This document shows positions 26,335 through 35,278 of a stretch of DNA of 64,000 nt, one piece after another. A program made the position numbers and the translations under genes. Source of the DNA: Fuerstiella marisgermanici (GTDB taxonomy: Bacteria; Planctomycetota; Planctomycetia; Planctomycetales; Planctomycetaceae). The stretch lies in assembly GCF_001983935.1 (NCBI RefSeq), contig NZ_CP017641.1, positions 186,001-250,000 of the forward strand. Direction: 5' to 3'. Under the pieces are notes generated by a model. The model saw only the letters and a list, made by a program, of their open reading frames with translations, was not told the DNA's origin and did not search any database. Positions within the stretch are counted from its first letter, which is position 1; every line of letters starts with the position of its first letter.

Positions 26335-27141
26335 ATGGCACTGGCGATTCGCTGGATTAAAAGACGTTACGAACATTCGTTGCTGTCGCCTCGTCGCAAA
26401 GAACTTGAACTGGAAATTTCGAATGCTTGGGGGCGGGCAATACGCTTAATCCCGGCGTCGACGTCCGAAAGTTACGACGAAATTCACTATGCTGTAGATC
26501 AGGGGCAGCGGCTTGCCGTTGTACGAGTCAACAGCCCGTTTCGAAAAACGCCGGAAGACGTGGCCCCGCACTGCGCCGGGTTTCCTCTGCAGCCAAAGCA
26601 ACGACTCAATCATGAATGGAATGCGTATTCGAAATTGGCACCCCATCAGCTAAGCCCGGAACCTTTGTGGCGCACGGACGATGCTATTGCCTGCTCATGG
26701 CTTAGCTGGCCTCGAGCATCCCGATATCTGGTGCAACACCGCAGCCGCTTCTGGGAAGTGATTCAGCGGGTACTACCCGCAATTCGTGCCATGCACGACA
26801 ACGGAGTTACGCATCTGGATATGAACCCGGGCAATCTGATGCTGGACCCCGACAGCAATCGTGTCGCCATCATTGACTTCGAATTCGCACCGTCCGAATG
26901 GATCACTCATGCTCAGCAAAAAGGCTTCGACTACCTGCGTCTGATGGCCGACTGCACGAAACGCCGTCGAGGTGGGCGTCAATTTGAAGCGAACGTCGAT
27001 CGCATGGTAAACCTGCTCGATCAATACGTCGACGAAGAATCGCGCGATGCGGACCTGAGATTTTCTACAACGCTACTTCAACGGCTGAACGCAAATCCGG
27101 AATTGTGCAACCAGCTTCGCAGGGTCTTTCGCAGACTGTAA
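26335..27141 (+). CDS. Lipopolysaccharide-kinase-like protein-kinase-fold enzyme
   Basis: About 268 residues from the ATG at 26335, which has a GAAGGGGG Shine-Dalgarno 6 nt upstream (an in-frame TTG at 26329 is less likely). The catalytic loop is HLDMNPGNLMLD and the metal-binding motif is IIDFEF, both as in the Kdo/heptose kinase (KdkA/WaaP/RfaP) group; RVNSPFRKTP carries the N-lobe. Such enzymes phosphorylate LPS core sugars on the inner face of the membrane. With the YrbL-like gene 110 bp upstream, it forms a two-kinase pair at the end of the envelope locus. The acceptor is not known, and membrane-lipid phosphorylation is an inference. Confidence 0.78.
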   Translation: MALAIRWIKRRYEHSLLSPRRKELELEISNAWGRAIRLIPASTSESYDEIHYAVDQGQRLAVVRVNSPFRKTPEDVAPHCAGFPLQPKQRLNHEWNAYSKLAPHQLSPEPLWRTDDAIACSWLSWPRASRYLVQHRSRFWEVIQRVLPAIRAMHDNGVTHLDMNPGNLMLDPDSNRVAIIDFEFAPSEWITHAQQKGFDYLRLMADCTKRRRGGRQFEANVDRMVNLLDQYVDEESRDADLRFSTTLLQRLNANPELCNQLRRVFRRL

Positions 27142-27354
27142 CAATAAAACGCATGCGGTTGAGTGCGTCACGTAGTTGAGCAGGCAATCCGCCTCGAATT
27201 TCGGATCTGTCGGGCGGCGGTACGATCAGCCTTCGTGAGGCGGCTGCGCGACGCATTGTCTACCAACGAGAGAAGAGATTACGCCCGAAAAGCCTGGTTT
27301 CTTAACTTACTGGCAGTACGCTGTGATTGCGTTGCCAATTTGCCGGGGCTGAAA

Positions 27355-27651
27355 TCAGGCCTTCTTCTTCGCCGTACCCTTTTTCAGCTTCCCGTTCTGC
27401 AGCTCTTCGACCACTTTCGCGAGTGCGGCGGGGTCTTTGGATTCCATGACGTGTGCGATCCGCGTTGGTGGAAGTTCCATTCGCGTCATGATGCCTTCTG
27501 CTGTCTCCCACATCTTTTCCTGCTTCTTTCCTGACGACAGGTACAGGTTCGTCACTAGTTCAGCCAAACGCTGATCGTCAATCGCGTCGCGGTTTTCGTA
27601 GTACCGCTTGATGACTTTTTGCTGGTGCGGTGAGAAGTCTCGATTTGCCAT
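27355..27651 (-). CDS. Small conserved hypothetical protein
   Basis: A 98-residue basic protein starting MANRDFSPHQQKVIKRYYEN and ending in a lysine-rich tail (LKKGTAKKKA). It is largely helical and has no signal peptide, membrane helix or catalytic motif that I recognise. I believe homologous small proteins occur widely in planctomycetes, but that is memory rather than a search. It stands downstream of sdhCAB in the same direction, beyond a terminator hairpin, and so is probably transcribed on its own. Lysine-rich tails suggest nucleic-acid or ribosome contact, which is only a guess. Confidence 0.7.
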   Translation of the reverse strand: MANRDFSPHQQKVIKRYYENRDAIDDQRLAELVTNLYLSSGKKQEKMWETAEGIMTRMELPPTRIAHVMESKDPAALAKVVEELQNGKLKKGTAKKKA

Positions 27652-27744
27652 GGCTGTTGAATTGTCAGTGAGTAACGTGAATCAGGAGTTGCGGCGTAGC
27701 ATAAGCAATCGCCGTGGTTGGAGGAACAGGGACTGCACACGAAA

Positions 27745-27775
27745 GAAGCCCGGCTCTTCGAAAAGGCCGGGCTTC
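27745..27775 (-). terminator. Terminator hairpin after sdhB
   Basis: A perfect 10-bp stem (GAAGCCCGGC at 27745-27754 and GCCGGGCTTC at 27766-27775) with an 11-nt loop lies 50 bp beyond the sdhB stop. On the minus strand it is followed by TTTCG, a short T-run. It probably terminates the sdh operon and may work in both directions. The GCCCGGC core matches the rpoZ terminator at 50.2 kb. Confidence 0.65.
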
Positions 27776-27826
27776 CATGTTTTCATCTTCGCGGATATCG
27801 CATGCAGGATGCAGCGTAGAAGTTCG

Positions 27827-28591
27827 TCAAGTTCCCGCCACGATCGATGCTCGCAGGTATTCGCGGTTCAACCTTGCGATGTTGCTCACGGAAATTTCTG
27901 CTGGGCAGGCGGCTTCGCATTCGTTGGTGTTGGTGCAGTGGCCGAAACCTTCGTCGTCCATCTTTGCGACCATCCCCAGCACTCGCTGATTTCGCTCGGG
28001 GACGCCCTGAGGTAAAATCGCAAGCTGTGAAACTTTGGCAGAGACAAACAGCATGGCCGACGCGTTCTTGCAGGCCGCAACGCACGCTCCGCAGCCGATA
28101 CAGGCGGCTGCATCCATGGCCACTTCCTGCCGGTTACCCGGTACGGGAATCGCGTTGCCGTCCGGTGCATTTCCGGTACTGACGGAAACGTAGCCGCCGG
28201 TGGAAATAATGCGGTCGAAGGCCGATCGATCGACAACGAGGTCACGAATGACGGGAAATGCAGACGCTCTCCAGGGCTCAATGGTGATCGTGTCGCCATT
28301 GTTGAAGCGACGCATGTGGAGCTGGCACGTCGTCGTGGCTTTATCGGGGCCGTGTGCCTGACCGTTGATCATCAAGCTGCACATGCCGCAAATACCTTCG
28401 CGGCAATCGTGATCGAATTCGACGGGCTCTTCACCCGATTCGATCAGCTGTTCATTCAGCACGTCCAGCATTTCGAGAAACGACATGTGCGTGCTGACGC
28501 CGTTTAACTGGTAATTGCGGAACGCACCTTTGTCGTCGGGCCCGGCCTGTCGCCAGATTCGCAATGTCAGGTTCAGAAGGTCGCCGCTCAT
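27827..28591 (-). CDS. sdhB: Succinate dehydrogenase iron-sulfur subunit
   Basis: A 254-residue SdhB/FrdB. The 2Fe-2S ligands are in [15 protein letters not shown] with the final cysteine in TTTCQLHM; the 4Fe-4S and 3Fe-4S ligands are in [14 protein letters not shown] and [15 protein letters not shown]. It passes electrons from the flavoprotein to quinone at the inner membrane. Its ATG overlaps the sdhA stop codon by 1 nt (TAATG), so the two are translationally coupled. Last gene of sdhCAB. The subunit set (long SdhA plus single cytochrome b) is of the Bacillus/Wolinella type. Confidence 0.96.
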   Translation of the reverse strand: MSGDLLNLTLRIWRQAGPDDKGAFRNYQLNGVSTHMSFLEMLDVLNEQLIESGEEPVEFDHDCREGICGMCSLMINGQAHGPDKATTTCQLHMRRFNNGDTITIEPWRASAFPVIRDLVVDRSAFDRIISTGGYVSVSTGNAPDGNAIPVPGNRQEVAMDAAACIGCGACVAACKNASAMLFVSAKVSQLAILPQGVPERNQRVLGMVAKMDDEGFGHCTNTNECEAACPAEISVSNIARLNREYLRASIVAGT

Positions 28592-30522
28592 TATTTATAG
28601 CTCCTTGTTGTCGGAGGTACGTTCTCGAAGGTCAGCGGCTCTTTGTGAAGAGTGGGCTCTTCGCCGACGCCGTGATGTTCCCATGCCGCCACGTAGCTAA
28701 AGTCATCGTCGTTACGTTTGGCTTCACCTTCTTCAGACTGATACTCTTCGCGAAAATGCCCGCCGCAGGATTCGTTGCGATTCAGAGCATCTGTTGCAAG
28801 CAGTTCTGAAAACTCCATGAAGTCGGCGACTCGCCCTGCTTTTTCGAGACTCTGGTTAAGAGTCTCGCCGCTACCGAGCACTCGAACGTCACTCCAGAAC
28901 TGTTCGCGAAGGTCTTTGATGTTGCCGATGGCGGATTCCAGACCGGCTTTGTTGCGGGCCATGCCGCAATTGTTCCACATGATCTTGCCAAGTTCCCGAT
29001 GGAAACTGTCGACCGTGCGTTTTCCGCCGACGCCCATCAGTTGATCGATGCGACTCTTGGCTGCCTGAACGGCTTCGACGCAGGCCGGGTGATCTTCCGG
29101 AACTTTCGGTAGCGTCGCCTTCGCAAGGTGATCGCCAATCGTGTACGGAATGACAAAGTAGCCGTCCGAAAGCCCCTGCATTAATGCACTGGCTCCCAGT
29201 CGGTTGGCTCCATGATCGCTGAAGTTGGCTTCACCGAGCACGAACAAACCGGGCACGTTGCTCATCAAATGATAATCCACCCACAAACCGCCCATCGTAT
29301 AGTGAACGGCGGGATAGATTTTCATCGGCTGCTTGTAGGGGTTTTCAGCCGTGATTTTCTGGTACATGTGGAACAGGTTGCCGTACTTCTTACGCACGGT
29401 GTCTTCACCGTCACGTTGGATGGCATCCGCGAAGTCCAGGTAGACGGCAAGCTGAGTATCGCCGACGCCGTAGCCGGCATCGCAGCGCTCTTTCGACGCT
29501 CGTGAGGCCACATCGCGCGGAACGAGGTTACCGAATGAAGGGTAACGACGTTCCAAATAATAATCTCGATCCGCTTCCGGGATCTCTGTGGGATGACGCT
29601 TGTCATCGGGACTCTTCGGCACCCAAACGCGACCATCGTTTCGCAGCGATTCACTCATCAACGTCAGCTTTGATTGGTAATCGCCACTGACAGGAATGCA
29701 TGTTGGATGAATCTGCGTGTAACACGGATTCGCGAAATAGGCACCGCGTTTGTGACAACGCCACGCTGCTGTAACGTTACAGCCCTTCGCGTTCGTGGAA
29801 AGGTAATAGGCGTTGCCATAGCCGCCCGTGCAAAGCACAACGGCGTCGGCCGTGTGGGTTTCCAGCTGACCGGTCGTCAGGTTTCGAACGACAATGCCAC
29901 GAGCCACGCCGTCCACGACGATCAGTTCAAGCATTTCACGCCGAGCGTACAGATCCACCTTGCCAAGCTGAACCTGGCGCATCATGGCCTGATAAGCACC
30001 CAGAAGCAGCTGCTGCCCGGTTTGGCCTCGGCAATAGAAAGTTCGGGACACCTGAGCGCCGCCGAAGGACCGGTTGGCCAGCGATCCGCCGTATTCGCGG
30101 GCGAAGGGGACTCCCTGAGCCACACATTGGTCGATGATGTTGTTGCTGATCTGAGCCAGGCGATAGACGTTGGCTTCGCGAGCTCGATAGTCGCCACCCT
30201 TCACCGTGTCGTAGAACAGTCGCCAGATGCTGTCGCCATCGTTGGGATAGTTCTTGGCGGCATTGATTCCGCCCTGAGCCGCGATGCTGTGAGCACGTCG
30301 AGGGCTGTCCTGAAAACAGAACGACTTCACGTGGTAACCGAGTTCGCCCAGCGACGCTGCGGCCGCTCCGCCAGCGAGGCCCGTGCCGACCACGATGACG
30401 CTGAACTTTCGTTTGTTGGCAGGGTTCACCAGCTTCATGTTGAAGCGGTGTTTGTCCCAGAGCGTTTCGATCGCTCCTTCCGGAACTCGTGAGTCCAGAG
30501 TTTCACTTGCCACATGAACCAT
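28591..30522 (-). CDS. sdhA: Succinate dehydrogenase/fumarate reductase flavoprotein subunit
   Basis: A 643-residue SdhA. The FAD-binding Rossmann motif is [19 protein letters not shown], followed by the FAD-attachment region [13 protein letters not shown]; the active-site region includes HPTCIP and [38 protein letters not shown]. It oxidises succinate to fumarate in the TCA cycle, or works in reverse as fumarate reductase. The gene order sdhC-sdhA-sdhB, with a 70-bp gap before and 1-nt overlap after, matches the b558-type enzyme. Complete, no oddities. Confidence 0.97.
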   Translation of the reverse strand: MVHVASETLDSRVPEGAIETLWDKHRFNMKLVNPANKRKFSVIVVGTGLAGGAAAASLGELGYHVKSFCFQDSPRRAHSIAAQGGINAAKNYPNDGDSIWRLFYDTVKGGDYRAREANVYRLAQISNNIIDQCVAQGVPFAREYGGSLANRSFGGAQVSRTFYCRGQTGQQLLLGAYQAMMRQVQLGKVDLYARREMLELIVVDGVARGIVVRNLTTGQLETHTADAVVLCTGGYGNAYYLSTNAKGCNVTAAWRCHKRGAYFANPCYTQIHPTCIPVSGDYQSKLTLMSESLRNDGRVWVPKSPDDKRHPTEIPEADRDYYLERRYPSFGNLVPRDVASRASKERCDAGYGVGDTQLAVYLDFADAIQRDGEDTVRKKYGNLFHMYQKITAENPYKQPMKIYPAVHYTMGGLWVDYHLMSNVPGLFVLGEANFSDHGANRLGASALMQGLSDGYFVIPYTIGDHLAKATLPKVPEDHPACVEAVQAAKSRIDQLMGVGGKRTVDSFHRELGKIMWNNCGMARNKAGLESAIGNIKDLREQFWSDVRVLGSGETLNQSLEKAGRVADFMEFSELLATDALNRNESCGGHFREEYQSEEGEAKRNDDDFSYVAAWEHHGVGEEPTLHKEPLTFENVPPTTRSYK

Positions 30523-30592
30523 CAGTTTGCCTCAACTTATTGGTGCCCGTTCGACGGGTGTTTTCTGAGCCATTCAAAATCGGACCGGACAA

Positions 30593-31333
30593 CTAACCAG
30601 CCGTTGCAGGCGGTCCGTAAGAAAAGAACAACAGACTGATAAACCCGAGCGCGATCGCCCATGCGAAAACAACGCAGACAATCCGGATCAACTTATTCCA
30701 GCGTGAATGACTGATGCCCAGCGTTTGAAATGCGCTGCTGACGCCGTGAGTCAGATGAACCCCAAGGCCAAGCAGAGCAATCGCGTAGACGACTTTTGCG
30801 ATGGGGTTGCTGAGTACCTGCTTAACGTGTGCGTAAAGATTTTCTTCGCCATGTTCCAGGCCACGGACGTTAAATTTCATGTCGGCAATATGCAGAACCA
30901 GAAATACAAAAATCAGCAGTCCCGTCGGCAGCATCCAGTTGGCTGCTCCGCCGCCAGACATCACAACGTTGTCCTGCTTGGTCGCTTTTTCTTCATAGCT
31001 CTTACGACGGGCTCGCTTGCTCATCGCGGCTGTCGACAACGCTAGTCCAATATGAGCGAAGAAAAGTGCCAGCAGGCCGACTTCAGCGCCCCACAACACA
31101 GGGCCAAGGCTGTGCAGTTTTTCAGCGTATTCGTTGAACTGCTGTTCACCGGCATACAGCAGCAGATTGCCCGCAAGGTGAGCGACAAGGAACCCGCACA
31201 AAGCCAGCCCCGTCAACGCCATCAGAAGTTTCTGACCGACGGACGTGCCACAAACTTTCACAAGCGGCCCGATACCTGGCACCTTTGAAAGCAGCTCAGC
31301 AGGAATAGCGAATATTTTACAAAGAAAGTCCAA
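30593..31333 (-). CDS. sdhC: Succinate dehydrogenase cytochrome b558 subunit
   Basis: A 246-residue membrane subunit with five predicted helices (for example LLMALTGLALCGFLVAHLAGNLLLY, read here in parts, and AIALLGLGVHLTHGVSSAF). Histidines within the helices (AHLAGN, FAHIGLALS, LVLHIADMKF, GVHLTHG) suit a two-haem cytochrome b of the Bacillus/Wolinella type. It anchors SdhAB to the inner membrane and reduces quinone. It is the first gene of sdhCAB; the 416-bp region upstream should hold the operon promoter and also carries a hairpin element. Confidence 0.92.
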   Translation of the reverse strand: MDFLCKIFAIPAELLSKVPGIGPLVKVCGTSVGQKLLMALTGLALCGFLVAHLAGNLLLYAGEQQFNEYAEKLHSLGPVLWGAEVGLLALFFAHIGLALSTAAMSKRARRKSYEEKATKQDNVVMSGGGAANWMLPTGLLIFVFLVLHIADMKFNVRGLEHGEENLYAHVKQVLSNPIAKVVYAIALLGLGVHLTHGVSSAFQTLGISHSRWNKLIRIVCVVFAWAIALGFISLLFFSYGPPATAG

Positions 31334-31481
31334 AGCCCCGCTCCTTCAAGCGTGCATGAACGCGAACAACCCTCAAAACGCGCCGTGATTATAGAAGGCA
31401 TCTTTAGAACTTCAACGAAGCCGCAAACGTACTCGAAATGAGGAATGCTGGTGGACGTGGCAGCAACCACGGCGGTGACAG

Positions 31482-31648
31482 CAACCACGAAAGTCACGAA
31501 ACACACGAAAAGGAATGCGACGGCATAGAAGCAAAGTAGGGACAATTCTATGCAGGATGGGCGCTGTTCATGAGACAATCGGAACAGCAGTTGACTGGCA
31601 ATGCCCGTCCTGCTGTCTCTTTCGTGTGGTTCGTAAATTTCGTGGTTG
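31482..31648. repeat. Hairpin element copy A (CCACGAAAG family)
   Basis: A 29-nt arm at 31482-31510, beginning CAACCACGAAAGTCACG, is repeated inverted at 31620-31648 with 26 of 29 positions matching; a 109-nt spacer lies between. It is one of four copies of a dispersed element confined here to 31.4-39.4 kb. It sits between sdhC and the FN3-like gene. No open frame in the spacer is convincing. Confidence 0.85.
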
Positions 31649-31692
31649 AAACCTGCCGCTCTGCGATTCACTTCCGTGCGCAGACACAGCGC

Positions 31693-31720
31693 AAAAAAAA
31701 GCCGACGGTTTCCCATCGGC
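31693..31720 (-). terminator. Rho-independent terminator of the 31.8-32.4 kb gene
   Basis: On the minus strand, GCCGATGGGAAACCGTCGGC forms an 8-bp stem with one mismatch and is followed directly by eight T residues (plus-strand A-run 31693-31700). It lies about 30 bp beyond the stop of the gene ending at 31750. Confidence 0.85.
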
Positions 31721-31749
31721 TCGAAATGCCCTTCTGATTCTTCAAAACA

Positions 31750-32406
31750 TTACACAGCCGGAATCGTGCCGCCGAAGACGGGGCTCCACGGGCCGGTTTC
31801 GCCGCGAGTGTTCACCCAGCGAAGCAGGTAGTGAGCCGTCTTGCCGCCGTCTTCTGCCTTGAAGCTCACATCAGCGAAGTCGCGAGTGGCAATGGTGGCC
31901 AGGCGATAGTCTTCCGGATTTTCCGGAGCGTGATCGGCGACCGCCACATACACTTCGCAGCCTGTGACGCCATGAGGTTTCCCCTTACGCGTTCGTCGTT
32001 GGGGGTCGAAGATCGTGACGGTGTGACGCAGCAGGTCGGTGCTGATCACGGCACCCACAGGAAATTCGGTCGGCGTTTGCACCGGAGTTCTGTGAGAACT
32101 GCGAGGCGTCACGCCCAGCCGTTCCAGAGCCGCGTTGCTGACTTCGTCGTTGCCTTTGACAAAACGAAACGTCGACTGCAGAGCATCCAGCAGTTCGGTG
32201 CGAGCCACGTCTTTTTCGTTTGTGGCCGCCTTCGCTTCATCTTTGGCGGCTTCGTGAGCTGCCAGTTTTTCTTTGTAAACTTCCAGAGCCGTTTTGACTC
32301 GGTCGGTCCGCTCGCCCGCATGGTACTCGTTCGGAAATTCTTCCAGCACGGTGACAGCGTTCTGAGCGAAAGGCCCGAGTTCATGGGCGTTCTTGGGAAC
32401 AGCCAT
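31750..32406 (-). CDS. Hypothetical protein with fibronectin-III-like C-terminus
   Basis: A 218-residue protein from the ATG at 32406, favoured because AAGGAAG lies 7 nt upstream. The first half is helical and charged (VYKEKLAAHEAAKDEAKAATNEKDVARTE, read in parts), and the second half, about residues 125-218, looks like a beta-sandwich (VTGCEVYVAVADHAP then AHYLLRWVNTRGETGPWSPVFGGTIPAV), resembling the G-strand end of an FN3 domain. No signal peptide. Function not recognised. It has its own terminator and lies just upstream of the 21-bp repeat array, which is 300-540 bp before its start. Confidence 0.75.
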   Translation of the reverse strand: MAVPKNAHELGPFAQNAVTVLEEFPNEYHAGERTDRVKTALEVYKEKLAAHEAAKDEAKAATNEKDVARTELLDALQSTFRFVKGNDEVSNAALERLGVTPRSSHRTPVQTPTEFPVGAVISTDLLRHTVTIFDPQRRTRKGKPHGVTGCEVYVAVADHAPENPEDYRLATIATRDFADVSFKAEDGGKTAHYLLRWVNTRGETGPWSPVFGGTIPAV

Positions 32407-32704
32407 GAGCACTTCCTTTCGGAAAAGAACATCGCAGAATCATCCAGCCAACGTCTGTCGACGGCGAAGGGCACCCAACCGACAACACACAGCGTGAGGG
32501 GACAACACTGCCAAGAGTTACGCAGTCAACCCATCAAACCGGGCCTGCACAAAAAAGCTAGGCCCGAAAGTTCTCACGAACGCGGAAGAATTTTCTGCAG
32601 AAGGCCGAAGCCGCAAAACCACCCAGTTAATTTCTGCCGCCGACACGAATGCTAACGATAACGCAGCACATGCACTTCCTACGAACAGCACAACCAAACG
32701 CCTC

Positions 32705-32935
32705 GCTCACTCCGCCGAACAGTTGGACAGGTTCGCCGAAGAGTCTGACAAGTCTGTCAGACTCTTCGACAGGCCTGTCAGAAAGTTGGACAGAGCTGCC
32801 AGACAGTTCGACTGGTCTGTCAGAACGTCCGCACAAACTGTCCACCAATCCGCCAGCACAAAATTATTGTTCGACAGAGTTGTCAGCAACCTTTTCCAAC
32901 TCGCCAGACTTCCCACCAGCGCTGTCAAACCGCAG
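32705..32935. repeat. Tandem array of eleven 21-bp units with dyad cores
   Basis: Eleven consecutive 21-bp units run without a phase break from 32705 to 32935. The best units (starting at 32747, 32768, 32789, 32810 and 32873) begin with a near-palindrome of consensus GACAGNNCTGTC followed by AGANNGTTC/G; outer units are degenerate but keep phase. The spacing is two turns of B-DNA, so the dyads face one side of the helix. Alternatives are a binding-site array, a centromere-like or iteron-like site, or the remains of a heptapeptide-repeat gene. Confidence 0.85.
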
Positions 32936-32946
32936 GACGTCTAGAA

Positions 32947-33029
32947 CAACCACGAAAGGGACGAAATTCACGAAAGAATCGCAGAACTCGGGCCGTGCTT
33001 TTTCGTGTGTTTCGTTATTTTCGTGGTTG
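32947..33029. repeat. Hairpin element copy B (CCACGAAAG family)
   Basis: Arms at 32947-32975 and 33001-33029 are inverted repeats with 24 of 29 positions matching, around a 25-nt spacer starting GAATCGCAGAACTCG. This is a minimal 83-bp form of the element. It begins only 11 bp after the 21-bp array ends. Confidence 0.88.
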
Positions 33030-33089
33030 CCCAACCCACTCACCGAACAATCTGTTCCCATCCGAGCAGCCAGGAGTCAGTGAACCTAA

Positions 33090-33220
33090 GTAGGGCAGGC
33101 TCCCGCCTGCCGAATTCGATCGCGGTCGCTTGAAACACAACCGCTGGCCTGGCAGATGGTCGTAAGAAGTTGTTTTTCGCAGAAAAACAAAGACGTTGGC
33201 AGGCGGGAGCCTACCAACTA
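33090..33220. repeat. Composite palindrome with nested hairpins
   Basis: GTAGGGCAGGCTCCCGCCTG at 33090 and its approximate inverse GGCAGGCGGGAGCCTACC at 33198 flank about 86 bp. Each arm is itself a palindrome (GGCAGG/CCTGCC), and the interior contains a further hairpin, TGTTTTTC-GCA-GAAAAACA. This looks like a dispersed MITE- or REP-like element; only one copy is present in the window. Confidence 0.75.
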
Positions 33221-33835
33221 CCGGGACTTGAAGACATAGGCGACGAATGAGTCACGGTTGTTCCGCCATGACAATGTACGCAACTGAAGAACTAATGGAC
33301 CTGCAGGGACGCGTCGCGAATATGTCTTCCACCGCCCGTCTTCTCCATTTGGAAAGGAACACGCTGTTTCCCCCTTGACTTCAGTCCACCCATCTCGCAC
33401 GAGCTGTGTTCTGCGAACTTCGTCAAGAACCTCTTTGCCGAGGTACTTCCAACGAATGAGTGCATACACAGTTGCTGGTTTTATCAGTCGAAGTTGTCCA
33501 TGTCCCAGCCAACTGGCCGAATCTTCACCGGGCTGCCTGAGGAGCAGCACGCCGCCAGCAACTTCTGGTGGCAAAGCAGTAATTAAGTATTGACGAGCCG
33601 ATTGAATCGGAACCCCGATCTCAGCCTTCTTGAGAATCCAGGAATTCGGAGATGACTCAGTCAGTTCCACAAGATGATCTGAGTCTGTGGGGCTGTCATC
33701 GACTGGTGGGCCCGCTGGCGCTCCTTCAATGACAAACTGACCACTGACTTTCGCCACAATCTTATCATTGTCGTACGCAGCGAGTTCATATGGAATGGCC
33801 GATGGCTCCTCAGCGGACGCGTAGAATCGAAGATG

Positions 33836-35278
33836 GAGCAATTGTCAAATGTTGTGTTTTGGGTTTTTGATTTAGGCGGCGATATCATCCTGCATGATTC
33901 CGTCTTTGAAGGAACGTCCTTCGATGACGAGTGTGATCTTTTCGTGGCAGTTGAGTCGTCTCCATTTCTTCGATGCTGACTGAGCCAGCTTGAACATCAT
34001 CGCTAAGCTCGCCCGTCTTGTTCCGCTGCCTTTGGTCTTGCGGTGACGAAGGCGGATCGTCGCGAAGGTGGATTCGATCGGGTTGGTTGTCCGCAAGTGG
34101 CTCCAGTGTTCGGCCGGGAAATCGTAGAACGTCAGCAGCTCGTCGCGGTCCTTCTTCAGGCAATCGCAAGCCGCTGCATACTTCGCACCGTACTTTTCAA
34201 TGAATTTATCGAACGCTTTGTTCGCATCGTCCTTCGTTTCTGCCTGCCAGATTTCGTGCAGGTCGCCTTTCGCTTTGGGTTGAACGCTCTTAGGCATCTT
34301 GTTGAGAACATTGGCCGTCTTGTGAACCCAACAGCGTTGTTCACGAGTCTCGGGGAATACTTTGCGGATCGCGGCCCAGAAGCCAAGCGCACCATCGCCA
34401 ACGGCAACCTTCGGTGACAATTGCAGGCCACGTTGCTTCAAGTCGACCAGTAACTCGCACCAGCTCTGCTCGCTCTCGCGGTAACCGTCCAGCACCGCGA
34501 TCAATTCTTTCTGGCCTTCCGGCGTAGCCCCCATCAGCACCAGCAAACACTGCTTTTTATTGGCGTCATCCTCCAGTCGGACCTTCGCGTGAATGCCGTC
34601 GGCCCAGATGTAAACGTACTGCTTGTTCGATAGATCCCGCTTGCTCCAGTCATCGTATTCGCTGCACCACTGATCCTTGAGCCGGCAAACCACGTTGGGA
34701 CTCAGCCCGGCGGCCCGCTCGCCGACGAGCGACTGCAACGCCTCGTTGAAGTCACCCGTGGAAATTCCTTTGAGGTAAAGCCAGGGGATGAGTTCTTCAA
34801 TGGCCTTCGTTTTTCGCAGATAGCTCGGAAGCACGCTTGGCGAGAAAGCCACCCGTTTTTCGCGATCAGGATCGTTGTCGCGGACACGCCCCTGAGTGAC
34901 CGGAATCGCTCCGGCACCGGTGAGGATGTCCCGCTCCGGAAGGCTTCCGTTCTTGACGACCAGTCGCCGGCCGTGCTCGTCAGTCCGATCCGCATGCATG
35001 GCGACGAACGCATCCACCTCGGCATCGACTGCGGTTTGTAGCATCCGCCTGGCTCCCTCACGGACAATCTCGTCGAGCGGACTTCGCTCGTCGAACTGAG
35101 CCCGAAAGGAAATCACTTCGGGATCGAGCGCTTGACCCACTGGCACTTTGGTTCGGTCTGTTTTAGTCTTGCTCATAGCGTATTCCTTTGCCCACTTCGG
35201 GCCGTTGGAGAGGAGAAGTTCCAACAGGATGCGCCACCTTTCTCATTCACTCAAGAACACAACTTTCGACAATAACTC
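33836..35278 (-). mobile_element. IS256-family insertion sequence, copy 1 (1,443 bp)
   Basis: The left end GAGCAATTGTCAAATGTTGT and the inverted right end GAGTTATTGTCGAAAGTTGT form the terminal repeats. A perfect 9-bp duplication, TCGAAGATG, flanks it at 33827-33835 and 35279-35287, in line with IS256-family elements (8-9 bp). The single transposase gene is on the minus strand. The same 1,443-bp element recurs at 60587-62029 with identical translations in every frame I compared, so both copies moved recently. Confidence 0.95.
33872..35176 (-). CDS. IS256-family transposase (Mutator-like), copy 1
   Basis: A 434-residue DDE transposase from the ATG at 35176, which has AAAGGA 8 nt upstream (a longer frame to 35224 lacks such a site). 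The catalytic acids are in IWADGIHAKV (first D), AVGDGALGFW (second D) and TTNPIESTFATIRLR (E). The Mutator-family signature GDGALGFWAAIRKVFPET-RCWVHKTANVLNKMP, read in parts, is present. It catalyses cut-and-paste or copy-out transposition of its own element. The frame is intact, so probably active. Identical in sequence to copy 2. Confidence 0.97.
   Translation of the reverse strand: MSKTKTDRTKVPVGQALDPEVISFRAQFDERSPLDEIVREGARRMLQTAVDAEVDAFVAMHADRTDEHGRRLVVKNGSLPERDILTGAGAIPVTQGRVRDNDPDREKRVAFSPSVLPSYLRKTKAIEELIPWLYLKGISTGDFNEALQSLVGERAAGLSPNVVCRLKDQWCSEYDDWSKRDLSNKQYVYIWADGIHAKVRLEDDANKKQCLLVLMGATPEGQKELIAVLDGYRESEQSWCELLVDLKQRGLQLSPKVAVGDGALGFWAAIRKVFPETREQRCWVHKTANVLNKMPKSVQPKAKGDLHEIWQAETKDDANKAFDKFIEKYGAKYAAACDCLKKDRDELLTFYDFPAEHWSHLRTTNPIESTFATIRLRHRKTKGSGTRRASLAMMFKLAQSASKKWRRLNCHEKITLVIEGRSFKDGIMQDDIAA

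Larger units (their letters stand above)
32407..33217. other. Non-coding stretch carrying three repeat structures
   Basis: This 811-bp stretch has no convincing gene. It holds the 21-bp tandem array (32705-32935), hairpin element copy B (32947-33029) and a composite palindrome (33090-33220). Overlapping open frames in several phases arise because the 21-bp period keeps every frame open; they encode heptad-like repeats but lack start signals. Confidence 0.6.

Noticed and set aside
32705-32935. CRISPR array
   Set aside because: The units are contiguous 21-mers without spacers and no cas genes are present.
32649-33083. 144-codon plus-strand frame and minus-strand frames (e.g. 32707-32928) encoding heptad repeats
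   Set aside because: All are open because the 21-bp repeat keeps frames open; they lack start signals and continue into the hairpin element. Kept as a repeat array, not as genes.
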